Assembly: GCA_039794565.1 (NCBI GenBank)
Contig: JAUQVX010000005.1
Coordinates: 45,001 to 109,000, forward strand
Reading direction: 5' to 3'
DNA from: Gloeomargarita sp. SRBZ-1_bins_9
GTDB taxonomy: Bacteria > Cyanobacteriota > Cyanobacteriia > Gloeomargaritales > Gloeomargaritaceae
Length of the DNA: 64,000 nucleotides
In this document: positions 24,213 through 32,811 of the stretch, in pieces
Numbering within the stretch: the stretch's first letter is position 1
Layout: the number at the start of each line of letters is the position of its first letter
Made by a program: the position numbers and the translations under genes
The notes under the pieces: model-generated
What the model saw: the letters and a program-made list of their open reading frames with translations, nothing else
What the model was told of the DNA's origin: nothing
The model's database searches: none

Positions 24213-25745
24213 TCAAGTCAGGGTGAGGATGGGTTGGTCTTGGCAGAGGAGGTGGCCGGTGTGCAGGTCGCGGGCGGTAAGGCAGAGTTGGCGGTTGTCG
24301 TTAACCCGAAAAGCCAGGTGCAGGCGGTCTTCCCCGGGTTGACCAGGGGGGTCCAGGGGTAGGTGCAGGGCCTCATGGAGGATTTGCACGGTGGGGTCCT
24401 GGGCGGCACCACGAAGGACGAGACGGCCATTTTCCCAGTACACGGCACCTTGGCCAGTGGGATGGCTCAGTTCCCCTAAAACCAGTTCCACGGCGGGTTG
24501 GTCGGGTTGGGAAGCGCCCAGCACCAATTCCACGGGTTCAGGGCTGGGGTACGGATGACCGGCGGGAATCAGTTCGTGCCAGTGGTGGCCCTTGCGGCGT
24601 TTGTCCCAGTAGCGTAACCCGTAGCTGTGGTAGAGGAAATCCCGGATGGGGGCGCTTAGGTTCAATCCCAAGGCCCCGTAGGCCACTACCGCCAGGGAGC
24701 GTTGATGGTGGATCTTGGCAGGCGGGAAATAGGTTTGTAACCACTGGCGCACCGCCGGCATTTGGCTCATGCCCCCCACCAGCAGTACGGCGTCCACATC
24801 CCGTGGTCGGTAGCCCTGCACCCGCGCCTGTGCCCACAGGTATTCCATGACTGCTGTCAACTGCTCAAAAAACTGGTGTTGCCGCAGGATGTGGTCGAGT
24901 TCGGTGCGCTCCAGCAACCAGGACTGGGTGGCGCCGGTGCGGTGGTCAAAGTAAATCTGGTGGCTGCTGGGCTGGTCGGACAGTTGAATCTTTAGGCGCT
25001 CGGCAATCGCCAGGGTCAAGGGGATGTCATCGCCGGCTGTCAACCCCTGCCTGCGCACCAGGTAGTCAAAAATCCAGCGGTCAATATCGGCGCCCCCCAG
25101 GTTCACACCGGCCTTGGCTATCACCTGGGCTTGGCTGCTCCGCTGGCGGTGGTCAAACTCCCGGTCGCCCCAACGGATAATCCAACCCAAGTGGGTGCGC
25201 GTTCCCGGTCGTTGCAGTTGCACCAAGGCCAAGTCCAAGGTGCCGCCCCCCCCATCCACCACCAGCACCAGGTCGCTGTCGGCTACTCCGTACCCTAGGG
25301 CCGCCGCCGTGGGTTCATCCAGCAAGCGCATCTGGGGGACTTGCCAGGTCCGGGCGAGGGCCGTCAACCATTGGCGGTAGGGTTCAAAGGCATCCACTGG
25401 CGCGGTCAGCACCAGGGCATTGAGGGAGTAGTTCTGCTGCTGTAGGCCCTGCAGGAGGCGTTGGAGAAACCCGGCCCCGACTCCTTTGGCGTCCTCATCC
25501 CCCTGTAAAATGGCCCGTTTGAAGTGGTGGTACACCGGCGCCTGGGGGAATCGTTGCAGGTACTGGCGCACCTGGTGGCCGTACAACACTGTGGGGGGGT
25601 CCCCCGGCACCTCACACACCAGGGTCGGGATCAGGCCGTCGGGTTGGGAGAGGCCCGGTAACGTCAGCATTTCCGGTTGACCCGTCACCGGCGACCGGCG
25701 GGCTATGACCGTATTGCTGCTGCCAAAATCGAGGGCGTAGTCCAT
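24213..25745 (-). CDS. Hsp70-like ATPase (divergent, short)
   Basis: A 510-residue member of the actin/Hsp70 superfamily. Phosphate 1 loop is YALDFGSSNTVIA, phosphate 2 is LVLVVDGGGGTLDLALV, the connecting motif is LDEPTAAALGYG and the adenosine motif is DAVLLVGGMSQMPAV. The nucleotide-binding domain is complete (about 1-380) but the C-terminal part is short and lacks a recognisable DnaK lid, so it is not the housekeeping DnaK. Similar Hsp70-family orphans are widespread in cyanobacteria. ATG 25745 is chosen; the TTG at 25757 is less likely. No dnaJ or grpE is adjacent. Confidence 0.87.
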   Translation of the reverse strand: MDYALDFGSSNTVIARRSPVTGQPEMLTLPGLSQPDGLIPTLVCEVPGDPPTVLYGHQVRQYLQRFPQAPVYHHFKRAILQGDEDAKGVGAGFLQRLLQGLQQQNYSLNALVLTAPVDAFEPYRQWLTALARTWQVPQMRLLDEPTAAALGYGVADSDLVLVVDGGGGTLDLALVQLQRPGTRTHLGWIIRWGDREFDHRQRSSQAQVIAKAGVNLGGADIDRWIFDYLVRRQGLTAGDDIPLTLAIAERLKIQLSDQPSSHQIYFDHRTGATQSWLLERTELDHILRQHQFFEQLTAVMEYLWAQARVQGYRPRDVDAVLLVGGMSQMPAVRQWLQTYFPPAKIHHQRSLAVVAYGALGLNLSAPIRDFLYHSYGLRYWDKRRKGHHWHELIPAGHPYPSPEPVELVLGASQPDQPAVELVLGELSHPTGQGAVYWENGRLVLRGAAQDPTVQILHEALHLPLDPPGQPGEDRLHLAFRVNDNRQLCLTARDLHTGHLLCQDQPILTLT

Positions 25746-25769
25746 CCCTGTCGTCAACCCACCGGTTTT

Positions 25770-26555
25770 CTATGATAGGGGCTGGTCCAGGGGCAGAGCC
25801 GTCAGGGCACACCAGCACAGGGCCTCAACCCATTCCACCACGGCGCCGTAGGTATCCCCGGTGTGGCCCCCCAGTTGGCGATACAGGACAAAGCCGACCC
25901 CCAGTGCCAAACCGCACCCCCATCCGGTCAAGGCCAAGGGCCAGAGCCAGCCATGACCCACACAGCCCCACAGCCCGGCCCAGAGCAGCAAAGCCGCCAA
26001 TCCCGGCAACCAGGGGCGGGCCCCACCCGTTGGTTGGGGGATGGCTCCTTTCCCCTCCCGCCGCAGGTAGGGATAAAAGCTCATGGCCGCCACCTGCCCC
26101 CAGCGACTCCAGCCCATCACCCCCGTTAACAACCAGAAGCGGGCCACCGGCAAATGCCCCAGGGCCAGGATTTTCAACATCAGCACCAGGCAACCGGCCA
26201 TCACCCCATAGGCCCCCGTGTGACTCTCCCGCATCACCTCTAAACGCCGTTGTGGGTCGGTCACCCCTAGCCCGTCCGCCGTGTCGATGACCCCATCCAG
26301 ATGCAGGCCGCCGGTCAAGCCCACCTGGGCCGCCACCAACAACCCACTGCGAGGTAGGAGGGGCATGGCGGAGAGCAACCCATCAATACCGGCCAGGACA
26401 GCCCCTAGCCCCAACCCCACCACGGGTGCCCACACCGCTACCCCCTGCACTTCCGCTCCCCTGGGGGTTGGCAAGATGGTGTAGAAGGCCACTGCCCCCC
26501 AAAATCGCCGCCACAGACGACCCACTGCGGTACAATAGCCAGATGACTTTCCCAC
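25770..26555 (-). CDS. cobS: Adenosylcobinamide-GDP ribazoletransferase (cobalamin synthase)
   Basis: An approximately 261-residue integral membrane enzyme joining adenosylcobinamide-GDP and alpha-ribazole in the last steps of (pseudo)cobalamin synthesis. The family signatures GGLHLDGVIDTADGL (metal-binding Asp residues) and GGHTGDTYGA are intact, with several membrane helices. No ATG start exists; the GTG at 26555 is plausible, and a GTG ten codons further in is an alternative. It is divergent from petG, whose likely -10 box falls in the same 5' region. No other cob genes are adjacent. Confidence 0.93.
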   Translation of the reverse strand: MGKSSGYCTAVGRLWRRFWGAVAFYTILPTPRGAEVQGVAVWAPVVGLGLGAVLAGIDGLLSAMPLLPRSGLLVAAQVGLTGGLHLDGVIDTADGLGVTDPQRRLEVMRESHTGAYGVMAGCLVLMLKILALGHLPVARFWLLTGVMGWSRWGQVAAMSFYPYLRREGKGAIPQPTGGARPWLPGLAALLLWAGLWGCVGHGWLWPLALTGWGCGLALGVGFVLYRQLGGHTGDTYGAVVEWVEALCWCALTALPLDQPLS

Positions 26556-26572
26556 CCTAACAGGTCGAAGCG

Positions 26573-26671
26573 ATGATTGAACCGTTGGTGTTGAGTATTG
26601 TTCTAGGGCTGGTGCCGGTGACCATTGCCGGTCTGCTGGTGGCGGCCTACATCCAGTACAAGCGGGATTAA
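26573..26671 (+). CDS. petG: Cytochrome b6-f complex subunit 5 (PetG)
   Basis: A 32-residue single-helix subunit, [20 protein letters not shown] and on, ending QYKRD. It matches PetG along its whole length (typical start MVEPLL, core GLIPVTLAGLFVAAY). PetG stabilises the cytochrome b6-f complex in the thylakoid membrane. A TACAAT hexamer at 26531-26536 may be its -10 box, though no -35 is visible. The stop abuts the convergent rsmD stop with no intervening base. Confidence 0.93.
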   Translation: MIEPLVLSIVLGLVPVTIAGLLVAAYIQYKRD

Positions 26672-27157
26672 CTAACTCGCCAGGCGGTAGAAACTCAACA
26701 CCGTATCGCCGTAGGTCCGCTGCTGGACGCGCACCAGGTGTTGCACATGGTCGGGCAGGGGCACATGCCGGTGGTGTTCAACCGCCAACTCCCCATCGGA
26801 CGCCAGTAATCGGTGGGTCAGGATGGCCTCGAGCACCGGTCCATATAACCCACTGGCGTAGGGGGGGTCAAAGTAGATCAGGTCAAAGGCGGTCTGGAGA
26901 TGGCGCAGGCAACCCGGTAAATGGCCCTGCATGACGATAAAGTCTTCCTGGTTGGCCTGGGGGGCAAGCGCGCGAATCGCTCTGGCGGAACTATCAACGG
27001 CGACCACCAAACGGGCACCGGCCTGGCGGGCTGCAAGGGCAATGGCCCCCGTCCCAGTACACAAATCCAGAAAAGTGGCCCCCGGGAGTTGGGCGCGCCA
27101 GATGTTCACCAGTGCTGCCCGTACCTTAGCGGTCGTGGGGCGAATGGGCATCCCCAT
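26672..27157 (-). CDS. rsmD: 16S rRNA (guanine966-N2)-methyltransferase RsmD
   Basis: A 161-residue class I methyltransferase. RPTTAKVRAALVNIW (residues 6-20) is the conserved N-terminal RsmD element, motif I is FLDLCTGTGAIAL, and the catalytic motif is DLIYFDPPYA. Compared with the usual length of about 180, the first 12-15 residues (the basic RNA-contacting strand) are missing; the ATG follows the mreD stop with no gap, so no extension is available in frame with a normal start. Confidence 0.92.
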   Translation of the reverse strand: MGMPIRPTTAKVRAALVNIWRAQLPGATFLDLCTGTGAIALAARQAGARLVVAVDSSARAIRALAPQANQEDFIVMQGHLPGCLRHLQTAFDLIYFDPPYASGLYGPVLEAILTHRLLASDGELAVEHHRHVPLPDHVQHLVRVQQRTYGDTVLSFYRLAS

Positions 27158-27694
27158 CTAATCCCGTTGCCACAGGCGGCTCAAGGGCACATAGACCAGG
27201 GGCGCCCAGAGGCTACTCAAAATCGCCGAAGCCAAGGCCAACCGCTGATGGTCTAGCCAAATCTGCCCCAAGGGACGCTGGCCCACCACCATCCACTGCA
27301 CCGCCATCACCGTTTCCGCAATCGGGGCCATGGTAAACACGATCAACGCCACCGAAATAAAGTCCTCCTGGATCAAGCGGTCTTTCTGCAACAGGGCCGT
27401 CAAAAAACCCACCACCCCCAAACTCAACCCGTGGGAGGGCCACCACCCTACGCCGGGATTCACCAGCCCATCCTGCATCACCCCCAACGTAACGCCGGCC
27501 ACCAACCCCTGCCACGGGGTGCGCTTGACACTCCAGGCCACCACCCAAATCAAGGGCCAATCGGGGGCAATCCCCGCCAATTCCATCCCCGGCCAGCGCA
27601 ACGGCAACAACGCCAAGGCCACCACCGCCGACACCACCGTAGTCGCCACCACCCGGCCGTTAGGGATCCATGAGTTCAGCCGACTTCTGACCAT
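27158..27694 (-). CDS. mreD: Rod shape-determining protein MreD
   Basis: About 178 residues with five or six membrane helices and little else conserved, as usual for MreD. Identity follows from context: it directly follows mreC and mreB on the same strand. The ATG at 27694 (MVRSRLNSWIPN) lies inside the end of mreC (35-base overlap); a longer reading to 27736 is less likely. MreD links the MreB cytoskeleton and MreC to the elongation peptidoglycan machinery. Confidence 0.85.
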   Translation of the reverse strand: MVRSRLNSWIPNGRVVATTVVSAVVALALLPLRWPGMELAGIAPDWPLIWVVAWSVKRTPWQGLVAGVTLGVMQDGLVNPGVGWWPSHGLSLGVVGFLTALLQKDRLIQEDFISVALIVFTMAPIAETVMAVQWMVVGQRPLGQIWLDHQRLALASAILSSLWAPLVYVPLSRLWQRD

Positions 27695-28421
27695 AGGAAT
27701 GCAACAGGACCCACTCCAGCCGTTCGATGGGGGCATTCAATTGCACCGTTGCCCGGGGCGCCGGCATGGCTCGCCAGTCAATGCTCTCCACCTTGCCCAC
27801 CGGAATCCCCGGCGGAAAGATGGTGCTAAAGGGGGACGTGACCAGGGCATCCCCCGGCTTGACATCCGGATTCTTATCGAAAAACTCCACCACCAACTGC
27901 TCCGTACCCTGTCCCACCAATACCCCCATTGCCCGGGACCGGCTGACCATTACCCCCACCTTGCTACTGGGGTCCGTCACCAATAACACCCGGCTGGTGG
28001 AAGGGGTCACATCCAAAACCCGACCGACTAGACCCCCTGGCGCCAACACCACCGTCCCCACCGTGATCCCCCTGTTGCTCCCCTCGCCCACCCACAGTTG
28101 CTGCCACCAGTGCCCAGGGCTGCGCCCCACCACCGCCGCCGCCACCGTCGCCAGGGGCATTTGCTGCCGATAAACCAGCAACTGCTGCAACTGCCGGTTT
28201 TGGGTTTGCAACTCCTGCACCCGCATCTCCAGCTCCAGCACCCGCGCATCCGTCAAATGGGTATCTGGGACCTGTCGCCCCCACAGCCCGCGATACAGCT
28301 CCCGGATCAACCACGCCTGGGTTGTCTGTAGGTAAATTCCTGTAGCGACCACCCCCACCCCCGCCATCAACTGTAGGGCATAACGCTGCCACCAACGCTG
28401 GAGGAACGCGAACCGGTTCAT
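27660..28421 (-). CDS. mreC: Rod shape-determining protein MreC
   Basis: 253 residues: short cytoplasmic N-terminus, one membrane anchor (about 18-34), a coiled coil (DARVLELEMRVQELQTQNRQ) and the double beta-barrel periplasmic domain, with VAAAVVGRSPGHWWQQLWV and LAPGGLVGRVLDV conserved as in MreC. ATG 28421 (MNRFAFLQRW) is chosen; a TTG five codons upstream is not needed. It lies 43 bases downstream of mreB. Confidence 0.95.
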   Translation of the reverse strand: MNRFAFLQRWWQRYALQLMAGVGVVATGIYLQTTQAWLIRELYRGLWGRQVPDTHLTDARVLELEMRVQELQTQNRQLQQLLVYRQQMPLATVAAAVVGRSPGHWWQQLWVGEGSNRGITVGTVVLAPGGLVGRVLDVTPSTSRVLLVTDPSSKVGVMVSRSRAMGVLVGQGTEQLVVEFFDKNPDVKPGDALVTSPFSTIFPPGIPVGKVESIDWRAMPAPRATVQLNAPIERLEWVLLHSYGQKSAELMDP

Positions 28422-28464
28422 GGTTGTCCGCCGCAAACTGCCCCTATCCTACACCGACCTCGGC

Positions 28465-29493
28465 CTAACCGGAACGACTGCTAAACACCCGCTCTAGGCC
28501 CCGGGAACTTTCTAGGACCTTACCCGTTCCCAGCACCACACAATTGAGCGGCTCCGGCGCCACGTGCACCACGATGCCCGTCTCATGGCTAATCAGGGTA
28601 TCCAAACCCCGCAGCAGCGCCCCACCCCCGGCCAGCATAATCCCCCGGTCCACAATGTCAGCAGCCAACTCCGGCGGCGTCCGTTCCAGGGTGCGCTTGA
28701 CCGCATCCACGATTACCGCCAGGGGTTCCGCCATACTCTCGCGCACCTCCGCCGCCTTAATCGTCACCGTCCGGGGCAATCCCGACAACAGGTGCAACCC
28801 CCGTACCTCCACCACCTGGTCATCGTTGCCCACAGGATAAGCGGAACCCGCATCAATCTTGATGTCCTCGGCAGTGCGCTCCCCGATCACCAGGTTATGC
28901 ACCTTCTTCATGTAGTTCATAATGGCTTCGCTGAGTTCATCGCCGGCCACCCGCACCGATTCGCTCAGCACCACCCCCTGCAAACTCAGCACCGCCACCT
29001 CCGTCGTGCCGCCGCCGATGTCCACGATCATGTTGCCAATCGGTTGATCCACCGGCAGGCCAGCCCCAATCGCTGCCGCCACCGGCTCATCAATCAAATC
29101 CACCTTGCGCGCCCCCGCCCGCATCGCCGCATCGATCACCGCCCGACGTTCTACCCCCGTCACACCGCTGGGAATGCCAATCACAATGCGCGGCTGGGCC
29201 AGGGAACGTCCCCCATGCACTCGGCGGATGAAATGCTTGAGCATCAATTCCGCGGTATCGAAGTCGGCGATCACCCCATCCCGCAAAGGCCGGACCGCCA
29301 CCACATTACCTGGCGTGCGCCCCAGCATCCGTTTGGCATCCTCCCCTACCGCCAGGGGAATTTTCTGCTCCTGGTCAATGGCGACTACCGACGGCTCCTG
29401 CAAAACCACGCCCCGCCCAGCGACGTAAACCAACGTGTTGGCCGTCCCCAGGTCAATGCCCATGTCCCGCGAAAAGCGACTGAACAAACCCAC
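28465..29493 (-). CDS. mreB: Rod shape-determining protein MreB
   Basis: A 342-residue bacterial actin. Phosphate 1 [15 protein letters not shown], phosphate 2 [16 protein letters not shown], connect 1 [14 protein letters not shown] and the adenosine motif [16 protein letters not shown] are all present. MreB filaments guide the elongasome. The start is a GTG at 29493 giving [12 protein letters not shown], the usual N-terminus. It is the first gene of mreB-mreC-mreD-rsmD. Confidence 0.98.
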   Translation of the reverse strand: MGLFSRFSRDMGIDLGTANTLVYVAGRGVVLQEPSVVAIDQEQKIPLAVGEDAKRMLGRTPGNVVAVRPLRDGVIADFDTAELMLKHFIRRVHGGRSLAQPRIVIGIPSGVTGVERRAVIDAAMRAGARKVDLIDEPVAAAIGAGLPVDQPIGNMIVDIGGGTTEVAVLSLQGVVLSESVRVAGDELSEAIMNYMKKVHNLVIGERTAEDIKIDAGSAYPVGNDDQVVEVRGLHLLSGLPRTVTIKAAEVRESMAEPLAVIVDAVKRTLERTPPELAADIVDRGIMLAGGGALLRGLDTLISHETGIVVHVAPEPLNCVVLGTGKVLESSRGLERVFSSRSG

Positions 29494-29612
29494 GACTGGC
29501 GTCCCCCGGTTCTGCCTACGTCACAGCGCATTTTAACAGAATTTGGGGCTGGGCTTGTGGGGGTCACCTTTGCTGCCAAAATGGAAGTGAACTTCCCTGG
29601 TCTGACCCGGCC

Positions 29613-30308
29613 ATGTCCGCCCCACCGATTCCAGAGCTGCTCAACGCCACCCTGTTGTTCCACAACCTGCCTCCCAAACTGGTACAACGGGCCAGTCAAC
29701 GGCTGGTGGTCCGGCACCACAACCCCGGTGTGACCCTGTTGCTCGAGCAGGACTGGGGCGATGCGGTGTATTTGCTCATCCAGGGCTGGGTGAAAATTCA
29801 GACCCGCAGCCGGGAAGGGCGGACCATCATTCTCAACATCCTGGGGCCAGGGAACCTCTTTGGGGAAATGGCCAGCCTAGAGTCCTCGCCCCGTTCCAGC
29901 GATGTGGTGACCCTCACTCCCGTGACGGTGGGCATTATCCCGGCGGAGGACTTTGGGGAATTACTCAACCGGGAACCCCAAGTGGGCTTTCGCCTGGCCC
30001 AGTTGCTGGTCAAGCGCATCCAACAACTCAACCGCCGGTTACAGGTGAGAGAATCCAATAGCAGCGTTCGGTTAGCGGATGTGTTGTTATTTTTGGCGGA
30101 AGGACAAGGGCAGGTGCAGACAGGGGGTGTAGTGATTCCCCAGTTGCCCCATCGGGAACTCGGCAGTCTCTGCGGCCTCAGTCGGGAAACCGTCACCCGC
30201 GTGCTGAAAAAACTGGAGCAGGAGGGATTGATTCTGCGGGCTGATCCTGACCATTTTCGGATCCCTGACCGGCGGCAACTGGAGGCGTTGGTGGACGGCT
30301 GTCGCTAA
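29613..30308 (+). CDS. Crp/Fnr-family transcriptional regulator
   Basis: A 231-residue regulator. Residues about 15-130 are a cyclic-nucleotide-binding fold with the cassette FGEMASLESSPRSSDVV, retaining the Glu and Arg-Ser that bind cAMP ribose and phosphate in CRP; no Fnr-type cysteine cluster is present. The C-terminal HTH (HRELGSLCGLSRETVTRVLK) is typical. It could be a cAMP receptor like SyCRP1 or a ligand-independent relative. It lies 29 bases upstream of dnaE-C on the same strand. Confidence 0.9.
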   Translation: MSAPPIPELLNATLLFHNLPPKLVQRASQRLVVRHHNPGVTLLLEQDWGDAVYLLIQGWVKIQTRSREGRTIILNILGPGNLFGEMASLESSPRSSDVVTLTPVTVGIIPAEDFGELLNREPQVGFRLAQLLVKRIQQLNRRLQVRESNSSVRLADVLLFLAEGQGQVQTGGVVIPQLPHRELGSLCGLSRETVTRVLKKLEQEGLILRADPDHFRIPDRRQLEALVDGCR

Positions 30309-30337
30309 AATGCCAGTACAGACCACGCGCATCAACC

Positions 30338-30445
30338 ATGCCCAAGATTGTCAGCCGCCGGTGCCTCGGCAAAAGACCTGTCTATGATATCGGCGTGGCC
30401 CGGGACCATCATTTCCTGCTGGCCAGTGGGTTGATCGCCTCCAAC
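30338..30445 (+). other. DnaE split intein, C-terminal fragment (Int-C)
   Basis: 36 residues: MPKIVSRRCLGKRPVYDIGV then ARDHHFLLASGLIASN. Block F (VYDIGV...DHHFLL) and block G (LIASN) match Npu/Ssp DnaE Int-C, and the terminal Asn is followed by the +1 Cys nucleophile. As in other DnaE inteins, the penultimate residue is Ser rather than the His of classical inteins. All residues needed for trans-splicing are present. Confidence 0.95.
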
Positions 30446-31666
30446 TGCTTCAACAAATCCCACTCCACCGCCTACGCCTACATCACCTACCAGACCGCCT
30501 ACTTGAAGGCCAACTACCCGGTGGAGTACATGGCGGCCCTACTGTCTTCCCAAATCGGCAACCAGGACAAAATCCAGCGCTACATTGCCACCTGTCAAAG
30601 CATGGGGATCCAGGTCGACCCCCCCGACATCAACCGTTCTGACATGCACTTTACCCCCCTCAAGGACAGCCGCAAAATCCTGTTTGGTCTCTCGGCGGTG
30701 CGCCATGTGGGGCAGGGAGTCGTAGAACACATTCTCCAGGTGCGCCGGGCTGGACCCTTTCAATCCCTGGCGGACCTGTGCGACCGGGTGGATACCAGCC
30801 TAGTGAACCGACGGGCTTTGGAAGCCTTGATCCAGGCGGGCGCCCTGGACAGTTTGCATCCCAACCGGCGGCAAATGCTGGCGGATCTGGAACTGTTATG
30901 GGATTGGGCCAACAGCCGCGCCAAGGACCGGGAAGTGGGACAAGCGGATTTGTTTAGTCTCCTGGGCGATGGACTAGCCCCCACCCCCCTGACAACCGCC
31001 CCCCAAGCCCCCCCTATTCCCGATTTCTCCCCCCAGGAAAAGCTCCAGTTGGAGAAAGAATTGCTGGGGTTTTACATCTCCGACCATCCCCTCAAATCCC
31101 TGAGTCAACGGGCGCAAGTGCTAGCCCCGATCCGTTTAGGTCAGTTGGAACAGGTGCCGACCAATCGCCTGGTGACAGCCCTGGCCCTGGTGACCCACCT
31201 CAAACCCATTACCACCAAAAGGGGGGAACGGATGGCGGTGGTCACCCTGGAAGACCTCAGCGGTAGTTGTGAAGCCGTGGTCTTTCCCAACGTTTTTGTC
31301 CAGATTGGCGCCCACCTGACCCCGGATCAACCCTTGGTCGTCTGGGGGCGATTAGACGAACGGGATGAGCAGATGCAGTTGATTATCGAGGACGCCCAAC
31401 CGGCCCACACCGTCCAAATCCTGGAAGTAACCCTGACCCTCGACCAGGCTAGGGATGTGCAGGTTCAAGCGCAACTGCGGGACATCCTCAAGCCCTGGTG
31501 CAGGGAAACGGCCCGGATCCCCGTAATTGCCACCCTTGGTCATCCCCTGCAGCCGGTACACGTGCGGTTTGGCCCCCAATTTCGCGTCCAGGATGGACCG
31601 GCCACCGCCGATGCCCTTACCCAAGCCGGCTTTCCCGCCCGTTGTCAATCCCTGGTGAGTGGTTAG
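30338..31666 (+). CDS. dnaE: DNA polymerase III alpha subunit, C-terminal half with split-intein C-part
   Basis: A 442-residue product whose first 36 residues are the C-terminal part of the cyanobacterial DnaE split intein, then the C-extein begins at Cys37 (CFNKSHSTAYAYITYQTAYL), the universal DnaE split point. The extein continues through the finger region (KANYPVEYMAALLSSQIGNQ), the helix-hairpin-helix (NRRALEALIQAGALDSL), the OB fold (ALVTHLKPITTKRGERMAVV) and a C-terminal beta-binding region. The N-terminal half, ending in the intein N-part, must be encoded elsewhere; trans-splicing rebuilds the replicative polymerase. The 3' end overlaps the convergent pstC by 50 bases. Confidence 0.96.
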   Translation: MPKIVSRRCLGKRPVYDIGVARDHHFLLASGLIASNCFNKSHSTAYAYITYQTAYLKANYPVEYMAALLSSQIGNQDKIQRYIATCQSMGIQVDPPDINRSDMHFTPLKDSRKILFGLSAVRHVGQGVVEHILQVRRAGPFQSLADLCDRVDTSLVNRRALEALIQAGALDSLHPNRRQMLADLELLWDWANSRAKDREVGQADLFSLLGDGLAPTPLTTAPQAPPIPDFSPQEKLQLEKELLGFYISDHPLKSLSQRAQVLAPIRLGQLEQVPTNRLVTALALVTHLKPITTKRGERMAVVTLEDLSGSCEAVVFPNVFVQIGAHLTPDQPLVVWGRLDERDEQMQLIIEDAQPAHTVQILEVTLTLDQARDVQVQAQLRDILKPWCRETARIPVIATLGHPLQPVHVRFGPQFRVQDGPATADALTQAGFPARCQSLVSG

Positions 31667-32537
31667 GCCAAAGCCAGCGGGCCGCCAGATGAATCCCTAT
31701 CGTCACCCCCAAGAGGACCAGCGCTGCATACATCAAAGCCGCCACCTGCATTCCCTGGGCTTCGGCAAATTGATTGGCCAGCAGGCTGGGCAGGGTACTC
31801 CCCGGTTGCCACAGGGAACGGGGCCAGCGATGGGCATTGCCGATCAGCATGGCAACGGCCATGGTTTCCCCTAACGCCCGCGCCAAGGCCAGTAAAATCC
31901 CCCCACCAATGCCCAGTCGGGCCGCCGGCAACACAATCCCCAACAGGATGTCCCAGCGGGTTGCCCCCAGGGCCGCCGCCGCCCAGCGATAGGTCTGGGG
32001 AACCTGCTGTAAACTACTGCGGGCGACCGCCGCCACCGTCGGCACCACCATAATGGCGAGCACCAAACTGGCGACCCCCACCGACGGGCCAATGGTTTCA
32101 CCGCCAAACCACTGGGGTTGCCACTTTTGCCAAGCCCGCAACGCCGGCATCAGCACAAAAATTCCCCACAGCCCATACACCACACTGGGAATGGCCGCCA
32201 GGACCTCCACCAGCGCCGCTCCCCACCTTTGCCAGCCCGGCCGTAACCAGGGCCACGGTTCCGCCAGGCCAATCGCCACCCCTAACCCCAGGGGAACAGC
32301 CAACCCCAGCGCCAGCCCCGTGGTCACCAGGGTCCCCCACAGGGGCGGTCCAATGCCGTATTCCCCCTGCACCGGGTCCCAAACTGCCCCCACCAGAAAG
32401 GCCCCCCCGAAGGCCTGGATCGCCGGTAACGCCTGGACCAGTATCGCGGCAGCCATAACCAACCACACCCCCCCGGCCCCTAGGGCGCAAACCGCCGCCA
32501 GCAGCACCAAACCCCAGTCACCCAGCCGTTCAGGCAT
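31617..32537 (-). CDS. pstC: Phosphate ABC transporter permease PstC
   Basis: A 306-residue polytopic permease. The BPD_transp_1 signature with the EAA-like loop (ALGATRWDILLGIVLPAARLG) and the PstC-type ending ALGETMAVAMLIGN and LLANQFAEA identify the subunit. PstA, PstB and PstS are not adjacent, which is unusual because these genes normally form one operon. Upstream it overlaps the DUF3082 gene by eight bases, and its 3' end overlaps dnaE-C by 50 bases. Confidence 0.88.
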   Translation of the reverse strand: MPERLGDWGLVLLAAVCALGAGGVWLVMAAAILVQALPAIQAFGGAFLVGAVWDPVQGEYGIGPPLWGTLVTTGLALGLAVPLGLGVAIGLAEPWPWLRPGWQRWGAALVEVLAAIPSVVYGLWGIFVLMPALRAWQKWQPQWFGGETIGPSVGVASLVLAIMVVPTVAAVARSSLQQVPQTYRWAAAALGATRWDILLGIVLPAARLGIGGGILLALARALGETMAVAMLIGNAHRWPRSLWQPGSTLPSLLANQFAEAQGMQVAALMYAALVLLGVTIGIHLAARWLWPNHSPGIDNGRESRLG

Positions 32538-32811
32538 CGGGAGGGGAAACCGCCACCTGCACCGCCAGGATCAACAACCCCACCGTAAAAACACCGAACA
32601 CCACCACCGCCAATGTTCCCCCACCCACCAGCACCGTCCGCACCACACTGGCCAGGCGCAGCACTAGGGGATTCTGGCTGGGCACGGGATGGGCCGTCAA
32701 AGCAAGGACGATAGCCCGGGTCAGCCCCCAGATGGCCAGTCCCAGCCCACCACTGATGGCCGCCCCTGCTAGGCAACGCCCTGGCGTCAAGGGAGGTTGG
32801 GTTTCCGTCAT
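32530..32811 (-). CDS. DUF3082 two-span membrane protein
   Basis: A 93-residue protein with two membrane helices (about 12-33 and 57-88). The pattern PPLTPGRCLAGAAISGGLGL followed by VVRTVLVGGGTLAVVVFGVF matches DUF3082, conserved in cyanobacteria and of unknown function. It is coupled on both sides: ATGA overlap with the sigma-like gene upstream and an eight-base overlap with pstC downstream. The start at 32811 is set by the overlap. Confidence 0.78.
   Translation of the reverse strand: MTETQPPLTPGRCLAGAAISGGLGLAIWGLTRAIVLALTAHPVPSQNPLVLRLASVVRTVLVGGGTLAVVVFGVFTVGLLILAVQVAVSPPDA

Noticed and set aside
28564-29733. A 389-codon plus-strand frame opposite mreB
   Set aside because: Shadow of mreB: His/Arg/Pro-rich, no family, and it runs into the start of the Crp-type regulator.
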